Below are positions 24,385 through 33,837 of a stretch of DNA of 64,000 bases, piece after piece; positions within the stretch are counted from its first letter, which is position 1, and every line of letters starts with the position of its first letter. The position numbers and the translations under genes are program-made. Origin of the DNA: a virus; IMG/VR virus record IMGVR_UViG_3300006868_000018, positions 1-64,000 of that record. One strand, 5' to 3'. The notes beneath the pieces are model-generated. The model was not told the origin of the DNA, made no database searches, and saw only the letters and a program-made list of their open reading frames with translations.

Positions 24385-25360
24385 TATTAAAATAGACAGA
24401 GCGGTTATTGAGGTTCAGGGTGCCTGTAACTTTGACTGTACCATGTGTCCCCAAGACAAACGTGCGGGAGGTAGACACAAGGGGTTCCTAACCAAGATGA
24501 GTCTTCTAGAGTTTGAAGACAACGTGTATGACTGTGTACAACACGGACTTCGAGTAGTGAACCTAGATGGTTCTGGTGAGGCGACGATTAATCGTAACCT
24601 ACCCGAATACATCAAGATCGTTAAGAAGTATAACGCACAGGCGATTATCTTCTCGAACGGTTTTCGTATGCGTGGTCAGTTCATGAGAGATTGCGTAGAC
24701 GCTGGTCTCGATTTCTTTCGGTTCTCTTTCATTGGACCAACACCCGAACTCTACGATAAGTGGATGCACAACACACGGGGAAGTTCATACGAACTGATCA
24801 AACAAAACGTCAAAGAGATGAAGGAGTACGTCGATCAAACTGGTAGCGGTTGTGTTGTGGAGACCTATCACTTGATCACAGACAACGATAACCTAGAATG
24901 GGAACTAGATAAGTACAAAGAACTAGTCGAAGAACTTGGTGTCAAAACAGAAATTTGGAAGATGCATAACTGGTCTGGTGCTTGGGACATTGGAAAGAAT
25001 GCACGAAAAGGTGAGGTAAAAACTTGTGGAAGGCCTTTTAGTCCTGACGTTGTTATCCGTGCTGGCGGTCTTGATGGTCAACGGGGTGCTGTTCATCCTT
25101 GTTGCCAAGTCCTTGGTAGAGACGAAGAAGCCGTCCTTGGACACACCAGTCAAAACACAATCGAAGAGATTATTCGGGGAGAAGAGTACTCTGCGTTGAG
25201 ACAGGCTCATCGTACTGGAGACTATCCCGATTACTGTAAGTCCTGTGATTTCTTATTAGATGATCCAGAGGTGCTCGTGTATACAAATCACGATAGAGAC
25301 CTATACAAGATGATCGGGACTGAATTTGATCTAAACGACTATCGGGAGGTAGTAGAATGA
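24377..25360 (+). CDS. Radical SAM enzyme with SPASM-like C-terminus
   Basis: 327 residues. The CX3CX2C cluster motif at C17, C21, C24 ('GACNFDCTMC') binds the SAM-cleaving [4Fe-4S] cluster. The C-terminal third carries further cysteines ('VKTCGRPF', 'HPCCQVLG', 'YCKSCDF') typical of SPASM auxiliary-cluster domains. Such enzymes modify peptides, sugars or cofactors. ATG 24377 lies within the preceding gene's end. Placed among glycosyltransferases and an amidotransferase, it may modify a sugar; no precursor peptide gene is evident. Confidence 0.85.
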   Translation: MTDIKIDRAVIEVQGACNFDCTMCPQDKRAGGRHKGFLTKMSLLEFEDNVYDCVQHGLRVVNLDGSGEATINRNLPEYIKIVKKYNAQAIIFSNGFRMRGQFMRDCVDAGLDFFRFSFIGPTPELYDKWMHNTRGSSYELIKQNVKEMKEYVDQTGSGCVVETYHLITDNDNLEWELDKYKELVEELGVKTEIWKMHNWSGAWDIGKNARKGEVKTCGRPFSPDVVIRAGGLDGQRGAVHPCCQVLGRDEEAVLGHTSQNTIEEIIRGEEYSALRQAHRTGDYPDYCKSCDFLLDDPEVLVYTNHDRDLYKMIGTEFDLNDYREVVE

Positions 25361-25587
25361 AATCAATAGTTAAGTGGTTTAAAGATTTGTTTTTAGAAGA
25401 GTTTGAGGTCACTATCTGGTTCAAGGGTGGTACAGAATACAGTCCGTCAGAGTTTAAACGGGACTGGCGTATGAAGAAGATCATTACCAAGAAACAAACT
25501 CACTTTGTTGGTATTGATATTGACGGTAACATGGTTGAAATCAAAACAACAACCCCATTTGATTATAGGATTAGGAAGATACATTGA
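25357..25587 (+). CDS. Small conserved phage protein
   Basis: 76 residues, beginning with an amphipathic helix and ending 'VEIKTTTPFDYRIRKIH', a C-terminus that I recognise from short proteins in cyanophages. Function unknown. Overlaps both neighbours by 4 nt. Confidence 0.55.
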   Translation: MKSIVKWFKDLFLEEFEVTIWFKGGTEYSPSEFKRDWRMKKIITKKQTHFVGIDIDGNMVEIKTTTPFDYRIRKIH

Positions 25588-26369
25588 GACGTTTAATATA
25601 TCAGGTAGCGGTAGGTAAACCCTCTCAACTTTACGAACACTGTATTAAGAGTGTCTCGAACTACTGTAAGTATCATGGAATTGGTCACATAGTACAGAGA
25701 CAACCGATATTTCGTATTGCTCCCGATCCCTTTAACATGGGTCGATCCCGCGAGTCCTTCGAGAAGTACGGTGGTTACCTACCTATCTTTGAGAAAGAGG
25801 TTGCGTTCAATTATCTGGATGAGTATGACCAGATCGCAATCGTGGATGCTGACATCTACATCCGTCCTAACTCCCCCAATATCTTCGAAGACTTTGGGAC
25901 AGACAGGGCGTTCGGTGCGGTCATCGAACGGGAGATGCCTATCAGGAGTTGGTACATCGACAAGATAATCAACTACTCTCGTATGCAGTACGGACAACTC
26001 CACAACAACAAAGTTGATTTCAAACCAACAGCGGCAGGGTTCGAGTATGCGAACATGGGGTTGATCCTACTCAACAGTGAGAAGTTTAAACCTTTCCTCA
26101 AGGGGCAGACAGGTAAACAGTTTCTCGAACGTGCAGAGTTCAAGAACTTTGTTGATGGTGTGGGCCCTTGGAAGTGGAGTACAGATCAAACACTACTAAA
26201 CTACTTTGTTAAGAAGTACAACGTTCCTTTCAGGAAAATGCACTGGAAGTGGAACGGTCTATACACCGCAAATGACAAGATAGAAGATTGTCACTTCGTC
26301 CATTTCTTCCTGAAGGATAAACTACCTAATCAGGGAGAGGATGTTGTGGAATTGATGAATCGGATATGA
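25584..26369 (+). CDS. GT-A-fold glycosyltransferase (GT8-like), TTG start
   Basis: 261 residues. 'IAIVDADIYIRP' holds the DxD motif (D88, D90), and 'FEYANMGLILLNSEKF' is the matching downstream segment. The only sensible start is TTG 25584, overlapping the previous TGA; the next Met is inside the domain (residue 52). One of three GT8-like enzymes in the island. Confidence 0.72.
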   Translation: MRRLIYQVAVGKPSQLYEHCIKSVSNYCKYHGIGHIVQRQPIFRIAPDPFNMGRSRESFEKYGGYLPIFEKEVAFNYLDEYDQIAIVDADIYIRPNSPNIFEDFGTDRAFGAVIEREMPIRSWYIDKIINYSRMQYGQLHNNKVDFKPTAAGFEYANMGLILLNSEKFKPFLKGQTGKQFLERAEFKNFVDGVGPWKWSTDQTLLNYFVKKYNVPFRKMHWKWNGLYTANDKIEDCHFVHFFLKDKLPNQGEDVVELMNRI

Positions 26370-27160
26370 AACCCAAAGTAGCGATGGGGTTGTGTTACCC
26401 TTCGGGTTCGGGTGGCATGTTCCTTACGGAATTGATCTACCCAACCACGGATGATAAGTCCGGTAAGTACGAGACTAATCCAGGCTGTAACCGTTCCGTA
26501 TCTCACAATGAGTATGGTGGTGCACAAGAGTGTGTCTTCGTTGATAACACCGATGGACCCCTTGAGGCGAACGAGAAGTCTATCCTTGTTGCGAAGTTAA
26601 ATATCCACAAGTATCTACCGTTCTATGACTGTCCGATTACATATCAGATAGATGTACAGGACGATGAGTCCTACGCATTTACGCAAGAACTCTTCTTCTT
26701 AAAAAAATACCTTGGGGGGTATCCTCAGTACGAAGAAGAGTTTAAGGACGTATTCCAAGAGTCTGGACTGTCTGAACTGTTGTCTGAATTCAAGAGTATA
26801 CATCCCTATTCAAAGATCGCCACGGATCTCTATCGAATGTACCTAGAAGTAGGTCAGATAAACAGAGATATGGTGTTGAGTCAATGCAGAACAATTTATT
26901 CAGAATACCTTGACAGGGGACAAAAATCAAGGTATAATAAGAAAGAACGTTGGGACAGGGATACTAATATTGATCGTAGTGCGTTGTATGATCCAGAAGA
27001 GATAAAGAAGCACACGCACCTAGAGGTGATCAGTTATGCCGATCTGTTTCTAAACGGTAAACAGACTTGGACAATCTGGGATAGTTACCTAGAGGAGATA
27101 GGAGAGTACACAGAAAGAAACTGGAGACTCATCGAACAGTTTGAGGACGAATTCTTATAA
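26366..27160 (+). CDS. P-loop-like protein, possibly sulfotransferase-related
   Basis: 264 residues. The N-terminus 'GLCYPSGSGGMFLTELIYP' is a glycine-rich loop after a beta strand, where sulfotransferases and nucleotide kinases have their phosphate loop. No second sulfotransferase motif is clear. Function uncertain. Its stop codon is inside a TATAAATA late promoter. Confidence 0.4.
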   Translation: MKPKVAMGLCYPSGSGGMFLTELIYPTTDDKSGKYETNPGCNRSVSHNEYGGAQECVFVDNTDGPLEANEKSILVAKLNIHKYLPFYDCPITYQIDVQDDESYAFTQELFFLKKYLGGYPQYEEEFKDVFQESGLSELLSEFKSIHPYSKIATDLYRMYLEVGQINRDMVLSQCRTIYSEYLDRGQKSRYNKKERWDRDTNIDRSALYDPEEIKKHTHLEVISYADLFLNGKQTWTIWDSYLEEIGEYTERNWRLIEQFEDEFL

Positions 27161-27163
27161 ATA
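27156..27163 (+). promoter_or_regulatory. T4 late-type promoter TATAAATA
   Basis: Exact TATAAATA overlapping the stop of the previous gene, 47 nt upstream of ATG 27211 (GGAGAA ribosome site). Confidence 0.6.
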
Positions 27164-27210
27164 AAGAAGGTGAACATCTATATTAAAAGAGTGATTAACA
27201 GGAGAACCTT

Positions 27211-27909
27211 ATGTTAGAACCACAAGAGTTTGTGAAGAAAATTCGCAACGAAAACCAAGCCCTCTTCGAGGCGTCTAAGATGAATGTCAAGGCGTACTTC
27301 GAAGGTGACCTTTCCGAAGAGGAAATGGTCGATCACTTCATTGGTCGCATGGTCAATGAACGTATGAACATGTCTGAGATTTCTATGCAGATCGCAAATG
27401 CAGCGGATGACGCAGACCCCAAAGAATTAGAACTTCTTTCTAAACAAGCCGCAGACGAGGCGAAACACTATCGCATGGTCAAGGAAGTTATCGAACACAT
27501 CTCTGGTGAGGAGATCGATGCAGCCTCTGCAATCCGCAAGGAACGTGAGATGGATACCGCAAAGGGTGCGACTCTGTTAGAGAAGTATGGTGCAGAGAAT
27601 GACGAAGCAGTTCTCGCCGCGTATCAGTTGGTTGCGGAAGGACGTGCGGAAGCAGTCTGGAACCAGATGGCAGACACCATCGAAGACTCATTCATTTCAA
27701 GTCGTTATCGTGAGATCGCAAAGGACGAAGGTTTCCACAGTGCAATCGGTGGATACAAACTACGCAAGGTTGCAACAGACGAAGAGACACAGAACCGTGT
27801 CCAACGTGTTGTTGAAGGTATGCGTAAAGACCTTTTTGAAATCTCGTGTGCAAACACAGTTGAAGCGACTGGATCACGTGAACTCGTAAACGAAGCTTAC
27901 GGTTGGTAA
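27211..27909 (+). CDS. Ferritin-like diiron protein
   Basis: 232 residues, all helical, with a full diiron-carboxylate ligand set: E50 ('VNERMNM'), E83xxH86 ('ADEAKHY'), E143 or E147 ('AEGRAEAVW') and E173xxH176 ('KDEGFHS'). This four-helix pattern occurs in ferritin-like oxygenases and oxidases (MiaE, PaaA, AurF-type). The ExxH pairs argue for oxygenase/oxidase rather than storage. Substrate unknown. It has its own late promoter and good ribosome site and precedes an amidotransferase by 3 nt. Confidence 0.75.
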   Translation: MLEPQEFVKKIRNENQALFEASKMNVKAYFEGDLSEEEMVDHFIGRMVNERMNMSEISMQIANAADDADPKELELLSKQAADEAKHYRMVKEVIEHISGEEIDAASAIRKEREMDTAKGATLLEKYGAENDEAVLAAYQLVAEGRAEAVWNQMADTIEDSFISSRYREIAKDEGFHSAIGGYKLRKVATDEETQNRVQRVVEGMRKDLFEISCANTVEATGSRELVNEAYGW

Positions 27910-27912
27910 ATC

Positions 27913-28476
27913 ATGAAAATTGGACTCACTCAACGAGTCCTCACGTTTCCTAACACTGGAATAGTTCATGACGCTTTAGAACATGGTTGGTACAAGTTCC
28001 TAAAGGGTCATGAACTCATTCCTATCCCAAATCGTGAAGACTTAGATTATGAAACCCTCTCAGACGAATTGGATCTACTCATCATAACAGGTGGGCGGAA
28101 CGACGATATTCGTATCATCACAGAAGTAGGGATCGCCACAGAGATGGTGACCGAAGGTAAACCCGTACTTGGTATTTGTCACGGGGCGTTTCTACTCACC
28201 TCAATTCTGGGTGGATACGTCGAAGGTGATAAAATTAAGGAACAACACTACATAACAGAACACAACGTTTTTTATGATGGAAGACCTTACTGGGTCAATA
28301 GTTATCACGATATCTGGATTGCAGAACCACCGCCCGGATCTGTAGTACTTGCAACTGATCCAGAGGGAGACTGTGAATCGTGGTATAAAAACAACATTGG
28401 TGCGATAGTATGGCATCCAGAAAGAATGGAGAAACCCTTCATTCCGACAGAGATTTTAGAGGTGACAGGATTATGA
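27913..28476 (+). CDS. Class I glutamine amidotransferase-like protein (C26)
   Basis: 187 residues. Catalytic triad is visible: C89 in 'GICHGAF', H168 and E170 in 'WHPERM'. The fold matches gamma-glutamyl-gamma-aminobutyrate hydrolase/glutaminase families. It either releases ammonia for an amidating partner or hydrolyses gamma-glutamyl bonds. Placed between the diiron protein and a cupin, it may aminate a sugar or small molecule. Overlaps the next ATG by 4 nt. Confidence 0.82.
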   Translation: MKIGLTQRVLTFPNTGIVHDALEHGWYKFLKGHELIPIPNREDLDYETLSDELDLLIITGGRNDDIRIITEVGIATEMVTEGKPVLGICHGAFLLTSILGGYVEGDKIKEQHYITEHNVFYDGRPYWVNSYHDIWIAEPPPGSVVLATDPEGDCESWYKNNIGAIVWHPERMEKPFIPTEILEVTGL

Positions 28477-29165
28477 AGAACAACATGTTCCATCTCCATC
28501 ACGGTGAAACGTTTCAGGTAAACGATATCTGGAGATATGACGTTCAGGTGTGGAAAGGACAATACGAAGAAGTGTCGGAAGGTTGGCAGGACCATAACAG
28601 TTATGTGATGGGCAAGTCTTGCAACTTTCGAAGTAACAACAGTGGGTGGAGTATCAAAGACTCGAACTTCGCCGCTTCGGTGAACTCAGGGTTTCAGGCA
28701 GAAACACTGGATGAGGACTCCACACTAGTCAACATCAAATACTATGGACTTGGGATGAACGACGAACGTTTGTTTGTACCCAACGCCCGTGGTGTAACAG
28801 GTAATCTATCCTACATGGATGGTGGTACTAACACCACCGCAGTCAATCCGGGCCGATTAGGACTTCCGGTCATCAACTACGTGCACTTCCCCAAAGGAAT
28901 GCAACAAACACTCCATACTCACCCAAGTCAACGTATCGGTCTTATCCTCAGTGGATCCGGTCAGATCGAACTTGACAACAACGAAGTGTTCCCCATTAAC
29001 AGGGGTGACGTTTGGGTTATGGAAAGAAACGTTCTACATAATTTTATGTGTAACAAAGGTGAAGACGTAACCCTTTTCGTGTTTGCGCCTGACTCTGGTA
29101 CAGGCCCAACAGATGAAGTTAACCCATTGAAGGTACGTACCTATGTCGGACAACAACGAGTATAA
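28473..29165 (+). CDS. Cupin-domain protein, larger
   Basis: 230 residues from ATG 28473. The C-terminal half is a cupin: 'QTLHTHPSQRIGLILSGSGQ' and 'INRGDVWVMERNVLHNF'. The N-terminal half, beta-rich, could be a second degenerate cupin. Likely a metal-dependent isomerase, dioxygenase or binding protein. Overlaps the next gene by 23 nt. Confidence 0.7.
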   Translation: MKNNMFHLHHGETFQVNDIWRYDVQVWKGQYEEVSEGWQDHNSYVMGKSCNFRSNNSGWSIKDSNFAASVNSGFQAETLDEDSTLVNIKYYGLGMNDERLFVPNARGVTGNLSYMDGGTNTTAVNPGRLGLPVINYVHFPKGMQQTLHTHPSQRIGLILSGSGQIELDNNEVFPINRGDVWVMERNVLHNFMCNKGEDVTLFVFAPDSGTGPTDEVNPLKVRTYVGQQRV

Positions 29166-29814
29166 CCGAAACAGACCAATCGGAAAACACATTCTATTGG
29201 TCACAGGCCCACAGGGTTCTGGTAATCACTTATTCAGTAAAATCCTTGGTCTCAGCGAACATGTCTATGGTTGGGACTTTGGAGAGAAGTATTGGATTCC
29301 GAGTGATGAGGAACCCTTTGCAGAATGTTGGGTCAATCCGGAACTGACCGTTCCTACCCTAGAGAAGATCAAAGAGGACTACGTTGTCGCAAACGTCAGT
29401 GTCCCATTTGTCTTTGACGGAGAGAAACGAATTCCCGCCATTCAGGAGTTCGTTGATGAAGCCAAGAGTGCGGGTCATAGAGTAACTGTTTGTATCGTCT
29501 CTCGTGACCGTAACATCAACTGTCTTCAACAGGAAAGGGTAAGGGACGAAATAACCCTACCTACTGCGATGGCGTACTATCGTTGTCTTGATTGCGACTT
29601 TGCGTTTCTATCCCACGAAACTTTATACCTACATAAAGGTATGTACTTAAAGTATTTGTCGAGGACTCTAGGATTTCCTATTGACTACGACAACCCAAGA
29701 GTGTATGATATACTGGTAGAAGATCAGAATAACAAATATGTAAAATATGTTGAGGAGCACTGGTTAGATAATGAAGTCTGGAAAGGTCTTAGACCCAAGT
29801 CTGAAAGAAAATAG
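29143..29814 (+). CDS. P-loop protein, sulfotransferase/kinase-like
   Basis: 223 residues. 'HILLVTGPQGSGNHLFSKIL' is a Walker-A-like phosphate loop ending in SGNH rather than GKS/T, as in some sulfotransferase relatives. The rest contains 'VTVCIVSRDRNINCLQQERV', a possible 3'-phosphate-binding strand. Assigned only tentatively. Overlaps both neighbours by 20-40 nt. Confidence 0.5.
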   Translation: MSDNNEYNRNRPIGKHILLVTGPQGSGNHLFSKILGLSEHVYGWDFGEKYWIPSDEEPFAECWVNPELTVPTLEKIKEDYVVANVSVPFVFDGEKRIPAIQEFVDEAKSAGHRVTVCIVSRDRNINCLQQERVRDEITLPTAMAYYRCLDCDFAFLSHETLYLHKGMYLKYLSRTLGFPIDYDNPRVYDILVEDQNNKYVKYVEEHWLDNEVWKGLRPKSERK

Positions 29815-30385
29815 GTATATCCTATTCACAGGTGCGCCAGGCTCTCGTTGGTCTGGTGTGTCTAATAACATTTGGATCGCACCCGACTTCGATCACACCG
29901 ACTCTACACCTGAACGAAAATACACACACAACAACGGACTGGTTCATGGTGGTGCATACTTTGACCCCATGATGGAGTTCGACTTTGATCCCTCAAACTG
30001 GGACTTGCCATTTAGTGGTGAAGGTGTCCGGTTGATCAAGTCACACACACTTTCAACCCAACTACAGAACTTTCACAAGTACCGGATTATTCTGGTCTAT
30101 CGAAACGACTATGAGTGTTGGAAGTGGTGGAATGAGTGTGGAGGTTTTGATATAACCTACCCGAACTACGCTTGGTACAAAAATCAAGAAAACATGTTTG
30201 ACCAGATTCAAAGACAGAATCAGGCGATAATGCAATTCATATATAAGAACGAAAATAAAGTAACTCAATGTGATAACAACTTAGAGGTTCTGAAGTTACT
30301 TGACCTAACTTGGAAATTAGATCCTTCGGTCATAACAGATGAATACTCTAAGAAGGATGTGAAAGTTTATGTCTACAGACCTTAA
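29771..30385 (+). CDS. P-loop protein, sulfotransferase-like
   Basis: 204 residues. 'YILFTGAPGSRWSGVSN' is a phosphate-loop-like start and 'YRIILVYRNDYECWKWW' resembles the sulfotransferase 3'-phosphate motif (RxxxxxxxS region) but is degenerate. Adjacent to a similar P-loop gene, possibly an ancient duplicate. Function uncertain. Confidence 0.45.
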   Translation: MKSGKVLDPSLKENRYILFTGAPGSRWSGVSNNIWIAPDFDHTDSTPERKYTHNNGLVHGGAYFDPMMEFDFDPSNWDLPFSGEGVRLIKSHTLSTQLQNFHKYRIILVYRNDYECWKWWNECGGFDITYPNYAWYKNQENMFDQIQRQNQAIMQFIYKNENKVTQCDNNLEVLKLLDLTWKLDPSVITDEYSKKDVKVYVYRP

Positions 30386-30923
30386 TCCACACATGGATTT
30401 TTTGAAGGATTATTTTACTAACACGTGGCCTAGTTCCAGAACCGCTGGTTTAGATGGTTACTACTGGACTGGGTTTCGACTGATTGATGAAGTGAAAAGA
30501 GAAGAAAGGGTATTAGATGTCGGTTGCGGAGTCAATCCTTTTAAGCGTCATATTGATCTACTCCACGGTATCGATATTACTGATATAGGTGCGGATGAAG
30601 TATGTCCGATTGAAGACTATGAAGTTGTCGATATGTACGAGGATAAATATGACGTTGCATTCTGTCTGGGTAGTATCAACTTTGGATCGTATGATCTTGT
30701 TGAATTGCAATGCAAGAGAGTGTGTGAGGCACTAAAGGAAAAATCTAGGATCTACTGGAGGTGCAATCCGGGCCACAGAGATCATGGTAATGATAGGGTA
30801 GGTGAGATACCCTTCTTCAACTGGACGATAGATCATCACATCGATCTATCAAGAAAGAACGGGTTTGAGGTGACCGAATTGATGCCTGACAGGAATAGGA
30901 TGTACGTGAAATGGGAACGTTAA
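30369..30923 (+). CDS. Class I SAM-dependent methyltransferase
   Basis: 184 residues. Motif I 'VLDVGCGVNPF' and the acidic strand 'LHGIDITDIG' identify the SAM-binding Rossmann fold. The methyl acceptor is unknown; context suggests a sugar or small molecule. Overlaps both neighbours by 13-17 nt. Confidence 0.75.
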   Translation: MSTDLNPHMDFLKDYFTNTWPSSRTAGLDGYYWTGFRLIDEVKREERVLDVGCGVNPFKRHIDLLHGIDITDIGADEVCPIEDYEVVDMYEDKYDVAFCLGSINFGSYDLVELQCKRVCEALKEKSRIYWRCNPGHRDHGNDRVGEIPFFNWTIDHHIDLSRKNGFEVTELMPDRNRMYVKWER

Positions 30924-31561
30924 GAGAATTATTCGACAAGTGGGATTGCGACAAAGGTACTAAGAAACACTGTTACGACAACTGTTACGAGCAGTATTTC
31001 TGGGACGTGAAGGATGACCAACTCAATCTTCTTGAGATTGGTTGTTTTCGGGGGGAGAGTACTGCCGCATTTTTGGAATATTTTCCTCATGCGACTATTT
31101 ACACAATCGACATCTTTGAGAGGACTCATCCCGATAGTCTTGATGTCCTGAAGGATGAACGTGTGAAGTGGTTGAAGTATGATAGTTGTCACGCCGCACT
31201 GCCGAATGCAATCCGTAGGATGTGGGGTAACGATATCAAGTTTGACTTTATTATCGATGATGGTGCACACTGGCCTGAAGCGAACCGAAAGACTTTCGAA
31301 AACTGTTTCCCGTTTCTAAAACAAGACGGGGTGTACTTCATCGAAGACGTTTACATGTTAGATCGGGATTATGCCGCTAACGACCCTTGGGTAAAGAAAC
31401 AACCCGATAGGTACAAGATCGGAGAACACATCCGATTGATGAACACCATCGATAAGTACGATGTCAAACACTATGACTACCACGAACGTGAGTACATGCA
31501 TCTGGGGGCGATATGTAGAAATCCCGACTCTTATATCTTAAGGGTAATGCATGGATCGTAA
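30911..31561 (+). CDS. Class I SAM-dependent methyltransferase (macrocin-type)
   Basis: 216 residues. Motif I 'LLEIGCFRGESTAAFLEYF', motif II 'ATIYTIDIFERT' and 'FDFIIDDGAHWPEANRKTF' resemble the CmcI/macrocin O-methyltransferase group, which use a metal-binding DD. Typical targets are sugars and antibiotics. A second methyltransferase lies directly upstream. Confidence 0.78.
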   Translation: MGTLRELFDKWDCDKGTKKHCYDNCYEQYFWDVKDDQLNLLEIGCFRGESTAAFLEYFPHATIYTIDIFERTHPDSLDVLKDERVKWLKYDSCHAALPNAIRRMWGNDIKFDFIIDDGAHWPEANRKTFENCFPFLKQDGVYFIEDVYMLDRDYAANDPWVKKQPDRYKIGEHIRLMNTIDKYDVKHYDYHEREYMHLGAICRNPDSYILRVMHGS

Positions 31562-32240
31562 ACTCTTCATACACATCCCCAAAAACGGTGGTATGACTCT
31601 CCGCAGAAATGTGGAGTTACGCAAACGTCTGATACTTGCACACCCGACTCACCATTGTAATAGGACATACACCAAACGTCTCGAAGAAAAGATGCGAGCC
31701 ACGGGTGATGATATGGGGTACGAACACGCCCGATGGAGAGACGTGGATAATACGATAAGAAACACCTATAAGTCTTTTGCGATAGTTCGAAACCCTTGGG
31801 CAAGAGTTGTATCTCGTTACTGGTTTGCAAAGAAGGTCATTGAGGTCGAATACAATTCGAACGTCTACGGTAACAAAGAGTATGCGGATGTATCATCCTT
31901 CGAAGCGTTCCTTGAGGAACGTCACAAGTGGGGTGGTGAAGAATTTATGTGGCATCGTGCAGTGCGGGGTTGGTATCCCGCATACGATCACGTGTGTGAC
32001 AAAGAGGGTAATGTAAGGTGCGACATCCTTCGGTTTGAGAACTACAACGATGATATCAAAGACTATTTCAAGGTACTGTTCGATCCGGAACCTCGTAACG
32101 TAACAGGACTCTTGACAGACCCCTATCAGTCCATGTATAATGACAAGACTATACAGGTAGTTGCGGACTGGTACAAGAAGGACATTGACTACTGGGGGTT
32201 CGACTTTGATACAGGGGCGACTAAGAACTACTGGCGATGA
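31551..32240 (+). CDS. Sulfotransferase family 2 protein
   Basis: 229 residues. 'LFIHIPKNGGMTLRRNVE' (PAPS 5'-phosphosulfate loop, residues 5-22) and 'SFAIVRNPWARVVSRYWFAK' (3'-phosphate motif) are both strong, as in carbohydrate sulfotransferases. It probably sulfates a glycan. Overlaps the methyltransferase by 11 nt and the next gene by 4 nt. Confidence 0.88.
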   Translation: MDRKLFIHIPKNGGMTLRRNVELRKRLILAHPTHHCNRTYTKRLEEKMRATGDDMGYEHARWRDVDNTIRNTYKSFAIVRNPWARVVSRYWFAKKVIEVEYNSNVYGNKEYADVSSFEAFLEERHKWGGEEFMWHRAVRGWYPAYDHVCDKEGNVRCDILRFENYNDDIKDYFKVLFDPEPRNVTGLLTDPYQSMYNDKTIQVVADWYKKDIDYWGFDFDTGATKNYWR

Positions 32241-33181
32241 ACTTGGTAGAAAGAATACGTATGGCGAATGAGATAGAAAATGCAGAACCCACGGTTACCG
32301 ATTTAGATGGTGACCGTCATATTAAAGCAGTCATCATCTCTCTGTTCCATAACGCAGCTGCGACACACGCAACTCGTAACCTCTTAAAGAGTATTGAGAT
32401 AACGGGTTCGAAGATCAATCCGGTTGTGATGGATGCCACTACACCCACCACACTGGGTAAAGGAATGGGTGAGATTTATTACCTCAAGGGTAAACACCTT
32501 CAGTGGACTTGGCCTGCAACACCAGAAACAAGTGGGTTGGATCTTGCAACCGGACTGTACAAGAAAGCGTATATCGCCAACGATCAGAACAAAGTCATTG
32601 CATGTATGGTATCTCACATGAGAGCCTGGCAGTACTGTATTGACATGAACGAACCTGTTATGGTTCTGGAACAGGACGCCCTGTTTATTCGCAAGTTTGT
32701 GTGGAAGGACATCTCAGATCCCGAACCACTTAGACTAACAACGGACTGGTTTGATAGGTGGAACGACACAAAGGAGATGATGGTCACAGGATGGGATATT
32801 CCTAAAAGAAGACAGGTCATGGATGAGTGTTTGTCCAGAGAACCTATTGGTAGTTTTGCGGGAGGTATCCTTGGACTCAACAGTCCTATCGGTGCAACAC
32901 GCAAGGCATCTGTTTTCCACAATGCGTTGTTTGGTAAGTATGGGTTCCATAAGGTTCCCTCTGTTGATCAGATCGGAGACGATCCTCTACCTCAAGGTCT
33001 TGCAGGAAACTCTGCATACATCATCAAACCTTGGGCCGCAAAGAAACTCCTAGATAAAGTGAATGAAATTGGAATGTGGCCTAACGATGCACTGATGTGC
33101 AAACAGTTCTTCCCTTGGATGCAAGTGATGTGGCCTTATTACACTGTAGTGCAGGGAGTGAAGTCTACTACAACAGGATAG
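32237..33181 (+). CDS. GT25-like glycosyltransferase
   Basis: 314 residues. 'ACMVSHMRAWQYCIDMNEPV' and 'MVLEQDALFI' match the LPS-biosynthesis GT25 family ('SH...W' then 'vlEDDa'), with 'PQGLAGNSAYIIKPWAAKKL' the conserved downstream segment. Likely adds hexose to a lipo-oligosaccharide-type acceptor. Followed 2 nt later by a second GT25. Confidence 0.75.
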   Translation: MNLVERIRMANEIENAEPTVTDLDGDRHIKAVIISLFHNAAATHATRNLLKSIEITGSKINPVVMDATTPTTLGKGMGEIYYLKGKHLQWTWPATPETSGLDLATGLYKKAYIANDQNKVIACMVSHMRAWQYCIDMNEPVMVLEQDALFIRKFVWKDISDPEPLRLTTDWFDRWNDTKEMMVTGWDIPKRRQVMDECLSREPIGSFAGGILGLNSPIGATRKASVFHNALFGKYGFHKVPSVDQIGDDPLPQGLAGNSAYIIKPWAAKKLLDKVNEIGMWPNDALMCKQFFPWMQVMWPYYTVVQGVKSTTTG

Positions 33182-33183
33182 TT

Positions 33184-33837
33184 ATGAAGAGTTTTGTTAT
33201 CACTATTATGGACAATCCTAAGTCCGTCGAGTCCGCAGATCGATGTATCGCAAGTGCAAAAAAGATCGGGTTACAGGTCGAGAAGTTCAAGGCGATTACT
33301 CCAAACGATAGTCCCTTCTCAATCGCAAAGAGTGAGGGTATAGACCCTGATGGTTTCTCTGAGGTTTATTCTCGACACGCAAACTGTCTGTCTGCGTTCC
33401 TGTCACACTATTCTCTGTGGAAGAAGTGTTTACTTGAAATCGGTCAACCTATAGTCATCTTTGAACATGATGCAGTTGTGATCAATGAGTTACCCGCATC
33501 TAATATTTTTAAGGGGGCAGTAAATCTGGGTGCACCTAGTTACGGTAAATTCAATCAACCCTCTTTCTTTGGTATGGGTCCACTCACAACTAAGAGATAT
33601 TTTCCCGGCGCCCATGCGTATATGGTAAACCCTAAAGGTGCGGAAGCGTTCATAAGAACCGCAAAAATATCTCCAAAACCCACCGATGTTTACCTAAATA
33701 TAGATACATTCCCTTGGTTGCAAGAACATTACCCCTTCGTCGCAAAAGCAGATGATAGTTTCACAACCATACAAAAAGAAGAGGGATGTCTCGCAAAACA
33801 CAACTATGGTGAAGGATATGTCATCGAGAATTTATAG
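33184..33837 (+). CDS. GT25-like glycosyltransferase, shorter
   Basis: 217 residues from ATG 33184. 'LSAFLSHYSLWKKCLLEIGQ' and 'IVIFEHDAVVINEL' are the GT25 motifs, with 'FPGAHAYMVNPKGAEAFI' downstream. Paralogous in layout to the 32.2 kb gene, so tandem duplication and divergence is likely. Confidence 0.78.
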   Translation: MKSFVITIMDNPKSVESADRCIASAKKIGLQVEKFKAITPNDSPFSIAKSEGIDPDGFSEVYSRHANCLSAFLSHYSLWKKCLLEIGQPIVIFEHDAVVINELPASNIFKGAVNLGAPSYGKFNQPSFFGMGPLTTKRYFPGAHAYMVNPKGAEAFIRTAKISPKPTDVYLNIDTFPWLQEHYPFVAKADDSFTTIQKEEGCLAKHNYGEGYVIENL

